This document shows positions 44,797 through 54,441 of a DNA stretch of 64,000 bases, one piece after another. This stretch comes from Alloyangia pacifica (GTDB lineage Bacteria > Pseudomonadota > Alphaproteobacteria > Rhodobacterales > Rhodobacteraceae): positions 124,001-188,000 of the forward strand of contig NZ_JAIVKX010000004.1 of NCBI RefSeq assembly GCF_020524285.1, written 5' to 3'. Every line of letters begins with the position of its first letter. Position 1 is the first letter of the stretch. A model generated the notes under the pieces. It was given only the letters and a program-made list of their open reading frames with translations. It did no database searches and was not told the DNA's origin. The translations under genes were made by a program, and so were the position numbers.

Positions 44797-45300
44797 TCAG
44801 TACACGCGGCCCCTTGCCAGTTCGGCCATTTGATAGAGAGTGAAGAGCGCGCTCAGCGCGCCGCAGATGGCCATGGGCACGGCGCGCATGCCCTCGGAAA
44901 TGCCGAGCATCGGCACGGTGCGGGCCCAGGTGTTCTCGGCCAGGATGTAGCCCTGCCAGCCGAGACAGAGCGCGAAGATCAGGACGCCGACCAGCGCCAG
45001 CCATTTCATCGCCATGGCGATCGGGCCGGGAAAGGCGTCGCGCAGGAAGTCGACCGACAGATGCGTGCGGCTCCAGACGCCCGCGGCGGCCCCGAGAAAG
45101 GTGATCCAGACCACGAGGATCAGCGCCAGCTGCTCGACCCAGGTTGGGGTGTCGTTCATGATGTAGCGGCCCCAGACCAGCCAGCCGAATATGGCGATCA
45201 GGACGACAAGGCCGGTGCCGGCCACCATCACGCAGATCCGCGAGAGCAGATCGAGCAGGCGATAGACGGCCCCTGCCCCGGCCACGTGGCTCTGTGCCAT
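44797..45300 (-). CDS. dctQ: TRAP transporter small permease
   Basis: This 167-residue protein starts at ATG 45300 behind GGGAG; an in-frame GTG six bases upstream is possible. It has four membrane segments and the DctQ pattern GRYIMNDTPTWVEQLALILVVWITFLGAA near residue 45 with a WV-E motif. It joins the large permease to the periplasmic binding protein. A perfect stem-loop separates it from dctP upstream. Confidence 0.9.
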   Translation of the reverse strand: MAQSHVAGAGAVYRLLDLLSRICVMVAGTGLVVLIAIFGWLVWGRYIMNDTPTWVEQLALILVVWITFLGAAAGVWSRTHLSVDFLRDAFPGPIAMAMKWLALVGVLIFALCLGWQGYILAENTWARTVPMLGISEGMRAVPMAICGALSALFTLYQMAELARGRVY

Positions 45301-45316
45301 GGTCACTCCCGGAAAG

Positions 45317-45340
45317 GGCGTGTCCCCGCGGGGACACGCC
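45317..45340 (-). terminator. Perfect stem-loop between dctP and dctQ
   Basis: GGCGTGTCCCC at 45317-45327 and GGGGACACGCC at 45330-45340 form an 11-pair stem with a two-base spacer on both strands; on the reverse strand CTTTCC follows. It lies 10 bp after the dctP stop. Such structures after a binding-protein gene usually slow 3' decay or stop part of the transcription, so that binding protein exceeds permease. Confidence 0.8.
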
Positions 45341-45350
45341 GCAACTCAGA

Positions 45351-46337
45351 TCACTCGATCGACTGGATGTCGCGGATCAGGCTTTCCAGATCCGGGTTGG
45401 TCTCGATGAACTTGGCGTAGACCGGCTCCATCGCCGACTGGAACGCCTGCGAGTCCTCGACCTCGTTCACCGTCACGCCGCTGTCGATCACCTTCTGCTT
45501 GGAGGCGTCCGAGCGTTCGGCCCAGAGCTCGCGCTGAAGCTCGGCGGCCTTCACCGCGGCTTCGGTGACAATCGCCTTGTCCTCGTCGGACACGCCGTCC
45601 CAGACCTTCGTCGAGACGCAGATGCACTCGGGGATGATCAGGTGGTTGGTGATCGAGTAGTACTTGGCCACCTCGTAGTGGTTCGAGCTCTCGAAGGACG
45701 GGTAGTTGTTCTCGGCGCCGTCGATCACGCCGGTTTTCAGCGACTGGTAGACCTCGCCGTAGGCCATGGGCGTCGCGTTGCCGCCGAGCTGGTCGACCAT
45801 CTGCACGTAGAGATCGTTGTTCATCACCCGGAACTTCATGCCGTCCATGTCGGCGGGCGTCTCGATCGGGTGCTTGGTGTTGTAGAAAGAGCGCGAGCCG
45901 CTATCCATCCACGACAGGGCGACGAGCCCCTCTTCCGACAGCGCGTCCGAGAAGCGCTGGCCGATCTCGCCGTCCATCGCCGCGTGCATGTGGTCCACGT
46001 CGCGGAAGATGAAGGGCAGCGACAGCACGTTGGTCGCCGGGACGATCTCGCCCATCGGGCCCATGTTGAAGTTGCCGACCGCGATGGCGCCGGCCCGGAC
46101 CTGCTCGATGGCGTCGGGCTGCGCGCCCAGCACGCCGTTGGCATAGACGGTCGGTTCGATCCGGCCCTCGGTCTTTTCCGTCACCTCGTCGGCGAACTGC
46201 TGCATGGCGACCACGTTCGGATAATCCTCCGGGTGGATCGCCCAGGCGCGCCAGGTCTCCGCCTGCGCCGCCCCTGCCAGCAGGCCGCAGAGCGCGGTCG
46301 CCGCGACCAGTGCCGTCTTGGTCCTCGTGAAATCCAT
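45351..46337 (-). CDS. dctP: TRAP transporter substrate-binding protein
   Basis: This 328-residue periplasmic protein has a signal peptide (TALVAATALCGLLAGAAQA) and the DctP fold. It carries a carboxylate-binding Arg region (MKFRVMNNDLYV near 165) and the family block VIDGAENNYPSFESSNHYEVAKYYS near 208. It starts at ATG 46337, eight bases after GGAGG; two in-frame ATGs just upstream are too close. Two copies of the TTGTATGATRA-type motif lie upstream at 46388-46425. By context it binds a uronate. Confidence 0.92.
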   Translation of the reverse strand: MDFTRTKTALVAATALCGLLAGAAQAETWRAWAIHPEDYPNVVAMQQFADEVTEKTEGRIEPTVYANGVLGAQPDAIEQVRAGAIAVGNFNMGPMGEIVPATNVLSLPFIFRDVDHMHAAMDGEIGQRFSDALSEEGLVALSWMDSGSRSFYNTKHPIETPADMDGMKFRVMNNDLYVQMVDQLGGNATPMAYGEVYQSLKTGVIDGAENNYPSFESSNHYEVAKYYSITNHLIIPECICVSTKVWDGVSDEDKAIVTEAAVKAAELQRELWAERSDASKQKVIDSGVTVNEVEDSQAFQSAMEPVYAKFIETNPDLESLIRDIQSIE

Positions 46338-46387
46338 CATCATCTCCTCCCTTAGATGCATATGACGTTACGCGGCGTTTATGACTG

Positions 46388-46425
46388 ACTTGTATGATAA
46401 CTGTCAATGATATCGTATGATGAAA
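46388..46425. promoter_or_regulatory. Two operator-like motifs upstream of dctP
   Basis: ACTTGTATGATAACTG at 46388-46403 and TATCGTATGATGAAA at 46411-46425 share the GTATGATRA core 23 bp apart. The first is nearly identical to the reverse of the kduI operator. They lie about 50-90 bp before the dctP start, in the position expected for a regulator of the TRAP operon. Confidence 0.65.
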
Positions 46426-46602
46426 AAATAACACCGTCGCACAGGCCGGCTTCGGCGATCAGCACGGGCGGCCTGACGCAAATTCAATCTCGACTTTTCG
46501 GAGATGCGCGAAAGCTCGCGCTTTGGATGCAGAGGCTGTCGCTATTTCATTCATATCGTGTAAACTCAGACGCATAGATCCGTCCTTGGAAGGACCATTG
46601 AT

Positions 46603-47754
46603 ATGTTCATTAGACTTATTGAGTCGTTTTCGGCTGTCTCTCTGTGCGCGTTTTTCCTTGCCGCCACGACGACCGCGCCGGCCCTGGCGCAGGACGAAGC
46701 CACGGCCCCCGGCCCCACGGTTCTGGTCCAGACGGTGGCGACCCAGAGCATCCGCCCCTCCTTCACGCATCCCGCCCGCATCGAGGCGCTGAACACCGCG
46801 TCGATCCGGCCTCCGATCCAGGCGCAGATCACCGCGCTGCACATCACCGCCGGCAGCTACGTCGAAAAGGGTGAGCTTCTGGTCGAGATGGACGAGACCG
46901 ATTTCCGCATCGCCCTCGCCCAGGCGCACGCGGCGCTGAAGCAGGCCGAGGCCTCCGCGATCAAGGCCGACCTCGATCTCGACCGCGCGACGCAACTGTC
47001 GCGGAGCAACACCGTCTCGCAGCGCGAGGTGGAATACGCCCAGGCGCAGGCCGACGTGGCCCAGGCGCAGGTCGACGTGGCCAGTGCACAGATCGCCCAG
47101 GCGGAGGAAAACCTCGCCGACACCAAAGTCTACGCCCCGTTCAGCGGCCGCATTTCGGCACCGCAGTTCGCGGTTGGTGACCTCTTCGCGCCCGGCGACC
47201 CGACGCAGCCCGGCTTCATCGCGACGCTGGTTTCTCTCGATCCGATCTACGCGGTCGGGCTGGTCGATCAGTCCAACTATTTCGGCTTCCTCGCCAAGCG
47301 GCTCGAAATCCAGGAGGCCGGCGGCTCGATCCCTCCACTGGAACTCGAGGCGATCCTGCCCGGCGGTGAGGTCTACCCCGAGAAGGGCACCTTCGAGAAC
47401 TGGGACAACACCGGCGCCGCCAGCACCGGCACCATCGCCGCCCGCGTCCTCTTTCCCAATCCCGACGGCGTCCTGCTTCCGGGCCAGAACGTGACCATTC
47501 GCGGCCAGGTGCTCGAACCGATCCAGGCGCCCCTCATCCCGCAGCGTGCGGTGAGCCTCGACCAGCAGGGCCATTTCGTCTGGGTGGTCGGCGACGGCGA
47601 CACGGTCGAGCGCCGCAACATCACCGTCGGTGTCCGCAGCGGCGCCAACTGGACCATTGCAGAAGGTCTCGAAGACGGCGAACAGGTGGTCGTCGAAGGG
47701 CTGCAGAGCATGCGCCCCGGCCTCACCGTCACGCCGAAACCCTACGACAGCTGA
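46603..47754 (+). CDS. RND efflux periplasmic adaptor
   Basis: This 383-residue exported protein has a signal peptide (ending APALAQ near residue 30), a biotinyl-lipoyl domain split by a helical hairpin (ITAGSYVEKGELLVEMD near 86; an alpha-helical stretch rich in AQAQ repeats near 145-165; TKVYAPFSGRISAPQFAVGD near 173) and a beta-barrel and membrane-proximal domain. It links an RND pump to an outer-membrane channel. The AQADVAQAQVDVAS repeat lengthens the hairpin. The RND gene follows after 21 bp; no outer-membrane factor or regulator is adjacent. Confidence 0.92.
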   Translation: MFIRLIESFSAVSLCAFFLAATTTAPALAQDEATAPGPTVLVQTVATQSIRPSFTHPARIEALNTASIRPPIQAQITALHITAGSYVEKGELLVEMDETDFRIALAQAHAALKQAEASAIKADLDLDRATQLSRSNTVSQREVEYAQAQADVAQAQVDVASAQIAQAEENLADTKVYAPFSGRISAPQFAVGDLFAPGDPTQPGFIATLVSLDPIYAVGLVDQSNYFGFLAKRLEIQEAGGSIPPLELEAILPGGEVYPEKGTFENWDNTGAASTGTIAARVLFPNPDGVLLPGQNVTIRGQVLEPIQAPLIPQRAVSLDQQGHFVWVVGDGDTVERRNITVGVRSGANWTIAEGLEDGEQVVVEGLQSMRPGLTVTPKPYDS

Positions 47755-47775
47755 GCCCCGGCAGCGGAGAATTTC

Positions 47776-50700
47776 ATGGGACCTTTATTTTTCATCCGGC
47801 GGCCCAAGTTCGCCTTCGTCATTTCCATGCTCATCACGCTGTTCGGCCTGCTAACGCTGACCGTGATGCCCATCGACCAGTACCCCGACATCACCTCGCC
47901 CAAGGTTGTGGTGCGCGCCAACTACCCCGGCGCCGATGCCCAGACCCTGCTGCAGGCCGTCGCCGCGCCCATCGAGGACGAGGTGAACGGCGCCGAGGGC
48001 ATGGCCTACATGGAGTCCAAGGCCGCCTCGGACGGCTCCTACACGCTCACCGTCACCTTCGAGACCGGCGTCGATGCCGATCTGGCGCAGGTCGACGTGC
48101 AGAACCGCGTGGCGCTGGCCGAGCCATCCCTGCCCGCCGAGGTGCGCCAGCGCGGCATCCGGGTGCGCAAGCGCAACCCCGACATCCTGATGGTGGTCGA
48201 CATCATCTCGCCCGACGGGCGTTTCGACGGGCTCTTCCTGTCGAACTACGCCTCGATCAACATCGAGGGCGAACTGGCGCGTATCGGCGGCGTCGGCGCC
48301 GCCGAGAACATCGGCGCGCTGGACTACGGCATGCGCGCCTGGCTCGACCCGGTGCAGATGGCCAACCACAATCTGACGGTCAACGAGATCGTGCTGGCGG
48401 TGAAGGAGCAGAACGTGCAGGCCGCCGTGGGCTCGCTCGGCGCCGCCCCTGCCGCGGATGACACGCAGTTCCAATACGTGCTGACCACCAAGGGCCGGCT
48501 CGAGACCGAGGAGGAATTCGGCGACATCATCCTGTCGGCCAATGACGCGGGCTCGGTGGTGCGCCTGCGCGACGTGGCGCGGATCGAGCTCGGCGCCTTC
48601 GCCTACAAGGGTTATGGCGAGTTCAACAACAAGCCCGGCGTGCTGCTGGCGGTCTACAAGCTGAGCGAGGCGAACTCGCTCGATGTGGCCGAGGCCGTGC
48701 GCGAGAAGATGGAGGAGCTGAAGGAGTACTTCCCCGAGGGCGTCGATTACGTCATCGGCCATGACACCACGCTGTTCATCGAGGCCTCGCTCGAGGAGAC
48801 GGTGATCACCATGATCTTCACCATCCTGCTGGTGGTGGCGGTGACCTACATCTTCCTCGGCTCGATCCGCGCGACGCTCATTCCGACCATCGCAGTGCCG
48901 GTCTCGATCATCGGCACCTTGGCGGTGCTCTTCGCCTTCGGCATGACGATCAACACGGTGACCCTCTTTGCCCTGATCCTCGCCATCGCGCTGGTGGTGG
49001 ACGATGCGATCATCGTCGTGGAGAACGTCGAGCGCATCCTGCACGAGAACCCCGAGATCAGCTCGGTCGAGGCGACGAAACGCGCCATGGCCGAGGTGAC
49101 GGGGCCGATCGTCGCGACCTCGCTGGTGCTGGCGGCGGTCTTCGGGCCGACGCTGCTGCTGCCCGGCATCACCGGGCGCATGTTCAGCCAGTTCGGCGCG
49201 ACGCTCACCGTCTCGGTGCTGATCTCGATGGTCAACGCGCTGACGCTGAGCCCGGCGCTGGCCTCGGTGCTGATGAAGCCGGGTATGCACCCGAACTTCG
49301 TCATCCGCGGGTTCAACAAGGGCTTCGACTGGGTGACGCGGGTCTACAGCGCCATCGTCGATTTCCTCGCCAAGCACGCGCTCATCGCCATCGCCATCGT
49401 CGCGGCGTTGTTCTTTGCCATGTACACGCTCTTCACCACCACCCCGACCAGCTTCATCCCGACCGAGGACAAGGGCTTCTTCATGGTGGACGTGCAGCTG
49501 CCCTCTGGCGCCTCGCTGAACCGGACCGAGGTGATCATGGACCGTCTCACCGATGCGCTCGGCGAGGATGAGGCGGTGGAGAACGTGCTGTCGGTGAACG
49601 GCTACTCGATCCTCAACTCGGCGCTGCAGTCCAACGCCGGGATGATCATCGTCAAGCTCAAGGAATGGAAGGAGCGCACCACCGAGGAAAGCAGCCAGGC
49701 CTTCCTGCAGCGCAAGTTCACCCAGCAGTTCGCCGACATGCCCGAGGCCAAGACGATCATCTTCGGCGCCCCCGCCCTGCCGGGCATCGGCGCGGTCGAG
49801 GGTCTGAGCTTCGTGCTCGAGGACACCCAGGGGCGCGGCCCCAACGAGATGACCGCCGCGCTGCAGAGCTTCCTCGGAGCGGCCAATGCCGCGGACGAGA
49901 TCGCGCTGGCCTATTCCACCTTCAAGGCCGACGCGCCGCAGCTCTTCCTCGACATCGACCGGGTGCGCGCCAAGACGCTGGGGGTGCAGGTCTCGGACAT
50001 CTTCCTGACCCTGCAGGCCCAGCTCGGCGCGCTCTACATCAACGACTTCAACGTCTTCGGCCAATCCTACCGGGTGATGATCCAGGCCGACGCGCAATAC
50101 CGCCAGAACGAGCGCGCCTTCGACACGCTCTACGTGCGCAACCGCGAGGGCGGCATGGTGCCGCTCTCGACGGTGATCACCGCGGTGCCGACCACCGGCC
50201 CGGACGTGCTCTATCGCTACAACACCTACAACTCGGCAACGGTCACCGGCATCCCCGACAGCGCCGGCGGCTTCAGCACAGGCAACGCGATGGACAGCTT
50301 TGAGCAGACCGCCGGGGCCGCCCTGCCCGAAGGCTTTCGCTACGAGTGGACCGGCTCCTCGCGCGAGGAACGCGCCTCGGGCAACGCGGTGCCGATCGCG
50401 CTGGGGCTGAGCCTGGTGTTCACCTTCCTCTTCCTCGCGGCGCTCTACGAGAGCTTCCTGACGCCGGTGGCGGTGCTGCTCACGGTGCCCTTCGCGGTGC
50501 TGGGGGCGCTGGTGACGCTGCGGATCGCCGGCGAGCCGCTCAGTCTCTACGGGCAGATCGGCCTGCTGATGCTCATCGCGCTGGCGGCGAAGACGGCGAT
50601 CCTGATCGTCGAGTTCGGCAAGCAGCAGCGCGAGGCGGCGGAACTGGATCTGCACGATGCGGCGATGCAGGCGGCCAAGCTGCGCTTCCGGCCGGTGATG

Positions 50701-50910
50701 ATGACGGTGCTGGCCTTCGCGGTCGGGGTCTACCCGCTGGTCATCGCCTCGGGCGCGGGCTCGGCGAGCCGGGTGTCGCTGGGCCTCGCGGTCTTCGGCG
50801 GCGCCATCGCCTCGGCGGTGTTGGGGGCGATCTTCGGGCCGGTGTTCTTCAAGATCATCCAGGGCCTGCGCGAGAAGATCCACCGGGGCCGCACGCCGCC
50901 GGTTGTGTGA
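47776..50910 (+). CDS. RND efflux transporter (HAE1-type)
   Basis: This 1044-residue inner-membrane pump has the full HAE1 layout. The N-terminal segment FIRRPKFAFVISMLITLFG is followed by porter domains, a central membrane block with the proton-relay DD in LALVVDDAIIVVENV near 410, a second large periplasmic loop, and the last membrane block with QIGLLMLIALAAKTAILIVEF, which holds the conserved Lys. It exports hydrophobic or amphiphilic compounds by proton antiport; the substrate is not evident. A strong terminator follows. Confidence 0.95.
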   Translation: MGPLFFIRRPKFAFVISMLITLFGLLTLTVMPIDQYPDITSPKVVVRANYPGADAQTLLQAVAAPIEDEVNGAEGMAYMESKAASDGSYTLTVTFETGVDADLAQVDVQNRVALAEPSLPAEVRQRGIRVRKRNPDILMVVDIISPDGRFDGLFLSNYASINIEGELARIGGVGAAENIGALDYGMRAWLDPVQMANHNLTVNEIVLAVKEQNVQAAVGSLGAAPAADDTQFQYVLTTKGRLETEEEFGDIILSANDAGSVVRLRDVARIELGAFAYKGYGEFNNKPGVLLAVYKLSEANSLDVAEAVREKMEELKEYFPEGVDYVIGHDTTLFIEASLEETVITMIFTILLVVAVTYIFLGSIRATLIPTIAVPVSIIGTLAVLFAFGMTINTVTLFALILAIALVVDDAIIVVENVERILHENPEISSVEATKRAMAEVTGPIVATSLVLAAVFGPTLLLPGITGRMFSQFGATLTVSVLISMVNALTLSPALASVLMKPGMHPNFVIRGFNKGFDWVTRVYSAIVDFLAKHALIAIAIVAALFFAMYTLFTTTPTSFIPTEDKGFFMVDVQLPSGASLNRTEVIMDRLTDALGEDEAVENVLSVNGYSILNSALQSNAGMIIVKLKEWKERTTEESSQAFLQRKFTQQFADMPEAKTIIFGAPALPGIGAVEGLSFVLEDTQGRGPNEMTAALQSFLGAANAADEIALAYSTFKADAPQLFLDIDRVRAKTLGVQVSDIFLTLQAQLGALYINDFNVFGQSYRVMIQADAQYRQNERAFDTLYVRNREGGMVPLSTVITAVPTTGPDVLYRYNTYNSATVTGIPDSAGGFSTGNAMDSFEQTAGAALPEGFRYEWTGSSREERASGNAVPIALGLSLVFTFLFLAALYESFLTPVAVLLTVPFAVLGALVTLRIAGEPLSLYGQIGLLMLIALAAKTAILIVEFGKQQREAAELDLHDAAMQAAKLRFRPVMMTVLAFAVGVYPLVIASGAGSASRVSLGLAVFGGAIASAVLGAIFGPVFFKIIQGLREKIHRGRTPPVV

Positions 50911-50928
50911 GGCGCTCTCACGAACACG

Positions 50929-50960
50929 AAAAGGCCCGGGTACTGCGCCCGGGCCTTTTG
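50929..50960 (+). terminator. Rho-independent terminator after the RND gene
   Basis: AAGGCCCGGG at 50931-50940 pairs with CCCGGGCCTT at 50948-50957 around a seven-base loop, ending in a T-run (CCTTTTG). It lies 20 bp past the stop codon of the RND gene. Confidence 0.9.
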
Positions 50961-51005
50961 CATTTGAGAGCCCCGACAGAGCCTTGGCGCGGGGCGACCA
51001 GCGCC

Positions 51006-51139
51006 GGGCCGCGCCCGACCCTCCCCCCGGAAGGGCGCTCTGGCGATATCGCGCCCCGCACCGTTTTCTTGCGGGGTGACGCGATAAAGTGCCTTTTGCC
51101 CCCGCTGCGAAGCGCCCACCCAAGGGTCGGGCGCGGCCC
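51006..51139. repeat. Large nested inverted repeat between convergent genes
   Basis: Four nested stems span 134 bp: a perfect 17-bp outer stem (51006-51022 with 51123-51139), GGGCGCT/AGCGCCC (51033-51039, 51111-51117), TATCGCG/CGCGATA (51047-51053, 51080-51086) and CCCCGCA/TGCGGGG (51054-51060, 51070-51076) around a nine-base loop. It lies between the RND gene's terminator and the stop of the leftward arsJ gene. It may be a mobile inverted-repeat element or a stable RNA structure. Confidence 0.8.
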
Positions 51140-51151
51140 TCAGCACGCGGC

Positions 51152-52429
51152 TCAGGCCGCCGCCTCCTGCACCTCGGCGCTCAGCCGTCCCGAGAGCAGC
51201 GCCGCCAGCGCCACCATTGCGGCAGCCGTGCCCAGCACCAGCGGCAAGCCTCCGAGCTGGTAGGTCAGCCCGGACAGCAGCGTGCCGATCAGCCGCCCGG
51301 CGGCGTTGGCCATGTAGTAGAAGCCGACGTCCATGGTCACCCGCTCGGACTTGGTGAAAGCGAGGATCAGGTAGGAATGCAGCGAGGAGTTCACAGCGAA
51401 GATCGCCCCGAACACCAGAAGCCCGATCACCAGCACCCCCGTCAACCATGCCTGCGGTGTCGGCGAGAGCAGCACCGCCACGGTCAGCACCGCCGGCACC
51501 ACGAAGAGCGCCGCGGCCCAGCCGCGCGCGGCATGGATCAACGCGCCCTCGGGACGCGCCTTGGCGCGCAGGATGCGCGGCGCCGCCGCCTGCACCGCGC
51601 CATAGAGTATGATCCAGACCGCCATGAAGGTGCCGATCATGAAGAAGGCGGCGCGGTTGCCCGCTTCGCTTCCGTCCGAGAGCACGGCGTAAAAGTAGAT
51701 GGGGATGCCCACCACGAACCACACGTCCCGCGCGCCGAACAGGAACACCCGCGCCGCGGACAGCCAGTTGACGTTGGCCGACTTCGAGAAGACCTCGGAG
51801 AATTTCGCCCCCTTGCGTCCCTTCGGCAGCCCCGCAGGCATGAAGAGCGCCACGGCGATCAGGATCACCGCCAGCACCAGCGCCATCGCCAGCACCGCCC
51901 ATGTGAACCCGAGCGTCGCCAACAGCGCCGCGCCGAGCAGGAAGCCGAGCCCCTTCACCGCGTTCTTCGACCCGGTCAGCAGCGCCACCCAGCGAAACAG
52001 CCCGCCGCCCTCGGAGGGCGCCAATAGCTTCACCGCCGACTTCGAGGACATCTTCGCGAGGTCCTTGGCCACGCCCGAGGCGCCCTGCACGCACATCACG
52101 AAGGCCACCGAGGCGGCAATGCTCCACGCCGGATCGAGCTGCGTCAGCGCCAGCAGCGCCACCACCTGCAACGACAGCCCGGCGTAGAGCGTCGAGGTCA
52201 GCCCGAAGCGCGCCGCGATCCAGCCCGCCGAGAGGTTGGTGACCATCCCCGCGATCTCGTAGAGCACGAAGAGATATGCCAGTTGCACTGGCGAGAAGCC
52301 GAGGCTGTGGAAATGCAGCAGCACCAGCATGCGCAGCGCGCCGTCGGTGAGCATGAAGGCCCAGTAGGCCACCGTCACCGCGACATAGGCCGAGAGCCCC
52401 TCGGGCCGGTCCGGGGCCTGCGCGCTCAC
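51152..52429 (-). CDS. arsJ: ArsJ organoarsenical efflux transporter
   Basis: This 425-residue protein has twelve predicted membrane segments of the MFS fold. It matches the ArsJ subgroup by [19 protein letters not shown]-type block near residue 52 and the cytoplasmic [22 protein letters not shown] loop near 113. ArsJ exports 1-arseno-3-phosphoglycerate, the product made from arsenate by the GAPDH encoded beside it. Its start overlaps the GAPDH stop (ATGA). The compound breaks down outside the cell, so arsenate is expelled. Confidence 0.92.
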   Translation of the reverse strand: MSAQAPDRPEGLSAYVAVTVAYWAFMLTDGALRMLVLLHFHSLGFSPVQLAYLFVLYEIAGMVTNLSAGWIAARFGLTSTLYAGLSLQVVALLALTQLDPAWSIAASVAFVMCVQGASGVAKDLAKMSSKSAVKLLAPSEGGGLFRWVALLTGSKNAVKGLGFLLGAALLATLGFTWAVLAMALVLAVILIAVALFMPAGLPKGRKGAKFSEVFSKSANVNWLSAARVFLFGARDVWFVVGIPIYFYAVLSDGSEAGNRAAFFMIGTFMAVWIILYGAVQAAAPRILRAKARPEGALIHAARGWAAALFVVPAVLTVAVLLSPTPQAWLTGVLVIGLLVFGAIFAVNSSLHSYLILAFTKSERVTMDVGFYYMANAAGRLIGTLLSGLTYQLGGLPLVLGTAAAMVALAALLSGRLSAEVQEAAA

Positions 52430-53424
52430 AGCCGCCCCCCGACCATCAGCGCCACGTCCACCAGCCGGTGCGCGTAGCCCATCTCGTTGTCGTACCAGGC
52501 GTAGACCTTCAGCTGCGTGCCATTCACCACCATGGTCGAGGGCGCGTCGATGATCGAGCTGCGCGTGTCGTTGGTGTAGTCGGACGAGACCAGCGGGCGT
52601 TCCTCGTAGCCGAGAATGCCCTTGAGCGCGCCCTTGGAGGCTGCCTCGAAGAGCGCGTTGACCTCCTCGGCGCTGGTCGCCCGCTCGAGTTCGAAGACAC
52701 AGTCGGTCAGCGAGGCATTGAGCAGCGGCACGCGCACCGCATGGCCGTTCAGGCGCCCCTTCAGCTCGGGGTAGATCAGCGTAATCGCCGAGGCCGAGCC
52801 GGTGGTGGTGGGGATCAGCGAGTTCAGCGCCGAGCGGGCGCGGCGCAGATCCTTGGCGGGGCGGTCGACGATGGTCTGCGTGTTGGTCACGTCGTGGATT
52901 GTCGTTATCGACCCGTGCCTTATGCCAAGGTTCTCATGGATCACCTTGACCACCGGCGCGAGGCAGTTGGTGGTGCAGGACGCCGCCGTGACGATGTTGT
53001 GCCGGGCGGGATCGTAGGTGCCGTCGTTGACGCCGTAGACGATGTTGGCCGTCGCCCCGTCCTTGACCGGGGCCGAGACCACCACCTTCTTCACCCCCGC
53101 CGCAAAATAGGGGGCGAGCGCCGCCTCGGACTTGAAGACGCCGGTGCAGTCGATCACCACGTCGACGCCCTCGAGCGGCAGCGCCGACAGATCACGGGTG
53201 CCGATGAACGGCAACCGGGTGCCGTCCACGGTGACGCTCTCATGGTCGTGCTGGAACTCCGCGTCCCAGCGTCCGTGCACCGTGTCGAACTCCAGCAGGT
53301 GCGCATGCATCGCCGGATCGCCCACGGCATCGTTGATCCAGGCGATCTCGGCGCCCTTCTCGAGCAGCGGCTTCAGGGCGAGCTTTCCGATGCGGCCGAG
53401 GCCGTTCAAAGCGTAGGTGGTCAT
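52426..53424 (-). CDS. ArsJ-associated glyceraldehyde-3-phosphate dehydrogenase
   Basis: This 332-residue GAPDH has the NAD motif [12 protein letters not shown] and the active-site [12 protein letters not shown] near residue 151 with its Cys and His-containing HDVTNTQT near 180. The gene context marks it as the arsenic-resistance paralogue rather than the glycolytic one. It adds arsenate to glyceraldehyde-3-phosphate to give 1-arseno-3-phosphoglycerate, the cargo of ArsJ. Its start overlaps the stop of the ArsR-ArsC gene, so all three genes are coupled. Confidence 0.92.
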   Translation of the reverse strand: MTTYALNGLGRIGKLALKPLLEKGAEIAWINDAVGDPAMHAHLLEFDTVHGRWDAEFQHDHESVTVDGTRLPFIGTRDLSALPLEGVDVVIDCTGVFKSEAALAPYFAAGVKKVVVSAPVKDGATANIVYGVNDGTYDPARHNIVTAASCTTNCLAPVVKVIHENLGIRHGSITTIHDVTNTQTIVDRPAKDLRRARSALNSLIPTTTGSASAITLIYPELKGRLNGHAVRVPLLNASLTDCVFELERATSAEEVNALFEAASKGALKGILGYEERPLVSSDYTNDTRSSIIDAPSTMVVNGTQLKVYAWYDNEMGYAHRLVDVALMVGGRL

Positions 53425-54323
53425 GTGGTCTCTTTCGGGGTGGTCTTGGTCAGGGAGGTCTTGGTCGGGGAGGTTTCGGGGGTGTCGAATTGCGCGATTT
53501 CGTCCACCGCCGCCTGCAAGGAGATGCGGTCCAGCTGCGCAATGGGCAGCGCGGCAAAAGCCTCGATCCGGTGCTTGAGCGCGCCGTAGGCCTGCTGGAA
53601 GGCGAGCATCTTCTCGGCCTCGGTGCCGGTGGCCTTCACCGGGTCGGGCATGCCCCAGTGACCGGAGATCGGCTGACCGTCCCAGGCCGGACATTCCTCG
53701 TTGGCCGCCTGGTTGCAGACGGTGAAGACGAAATCGAGATTGGGCGCGCCCTCACCGGAGAATTCCGAGACGTTCTTGGCGCGCAGCGGCGCGATGTCAT
53801 GGCCCTTCTGGCGCAGCAGTTCAACCGCGATCGGGTTCAGTTCCGAGCTGGGCTTGGTCCCCGCCGAATAGGCATTGAACCTCTCGCCGGCGATCTCGCG
53901 CAGCAGCGTTTCGGCAAAGATCGACCGGGCGGAATTGCCGGTGCAGATGAACAGGACGTTGTACTTGCGGCCTTGATCTTGGGGAGTCATCGCGGCGGTT
54001 CCTTCTGTTGCGAAGAACGGGCTCGGGGAGCAGATCTCGGGGCGCCCGCGACAGCAATCGCGCAGCAGGTAGTCGAAGGTGTCCTGCACCTGTTTCATGT
54101 CGACCGCGTAAAGCAGCGAGGTGCCCGCGCGTTCCTGGGTGACCAGCCCGGCGCGCATCAGCGCGGCGAGATAGGTCGAGAGCGTGCTGGCCTTCACCTC
54201 CAGCACTTCGGCGATCTCGCCGGCCGGCAGGCGGTCGGGATAGCGGCGCATGAGCAGCCGGAACAGCGCCAGCCGCTGCGGGTGGCCGAGGGTCATGAGG
54301 CGGTCGGGAATCTCTTTTTCCAT
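53421..54323 (-). CDS. ArsR-ArsC fusion: arsenic repressor and arsenate reductase
   Basis: Residues 1-100 form an ArsR winged helix ([20 protein letters not shown]) ending with cysteines 90, 91 and 98, the arrangement of ArsR proteins that sense As(III) near the C-terminus. Residues 121 to about 270 are a low-molecular-weight phosphatase-type arsenate reductase with the CTGNSAR loop at 127-133 and further cysteines in [11 protein letters not shown]. An internal ATG 53990 with AAGGA ahead could make a separate reductase. The last 20 residues are a Thr/Pro/Lys repeat. The ATGA overlap leads into GAPDH. Confidence 0.9.
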   Translation of the reverse strand: MEKEIPDRLMTLGHPQRLALFRLLMRRYPDRLPAGEIAEVLEVKASTLSTYLAALMRAGLVTQERAGTSLLYAVDMKQVQDTFDYLLRDCCRGRPEICSPSPFFATEGTAAMTPQDQGRKYNVLFICTGNSARSIFAETLLREIAGERFNAYSAGTKPSSELNPIAVELLRQKGHDIAPLRAKNVSEFSGEGAPNLDFVFTVCNQAANEECPAWDGQPISGHWGMPDPVKATGTEAEKMLAFQQAYGALKHRIEAFAALPIAQLDRISLQAAVDEIAQFDTPETSPTKTSLTKTTPKETT

Positions 54324-54337
54324 ATTTCATGAATATG
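54321..54337. promoter_or_regulatory. Probable ArsR operator
   Basis: CATATTTCATGAATATG is a palindrome with arms CATATT/AATATG. Its left end includes the start codon of the ArsR-ArsC gene, so bound repressor would block initiation at or just ahead of the start. The palindrome and AT-rich centre fit ArsR/SmtB-type operators. Confidence 0.65.
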
Positions 54338-54441
54338 TGAATTATCTGGATTCGGGAAGTGACGGTTTCATGACGGGCGTCGGCGCAGGGCTGTTCTCTC
54401 GGCTCACGGCCGCGTGACGTCGGGGCCTCTTGCGTATTTCC

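Noticed and set aside
47851-51123. A 1090-codon leftward frame over the RND pump gene
   Set aside because: It is an antisense shadow of high-GC codons with no domain; the rightward frame is a complete HAE1 pump.
53421-53480. The Thr/Pro/Lys repeat at the end of the ArsR-ArsC protein as a separate functional repeat
   Set aside because: It is a short imperfect repeat in a tail that overlaps the next start; it looks like a spacer made by slippage.
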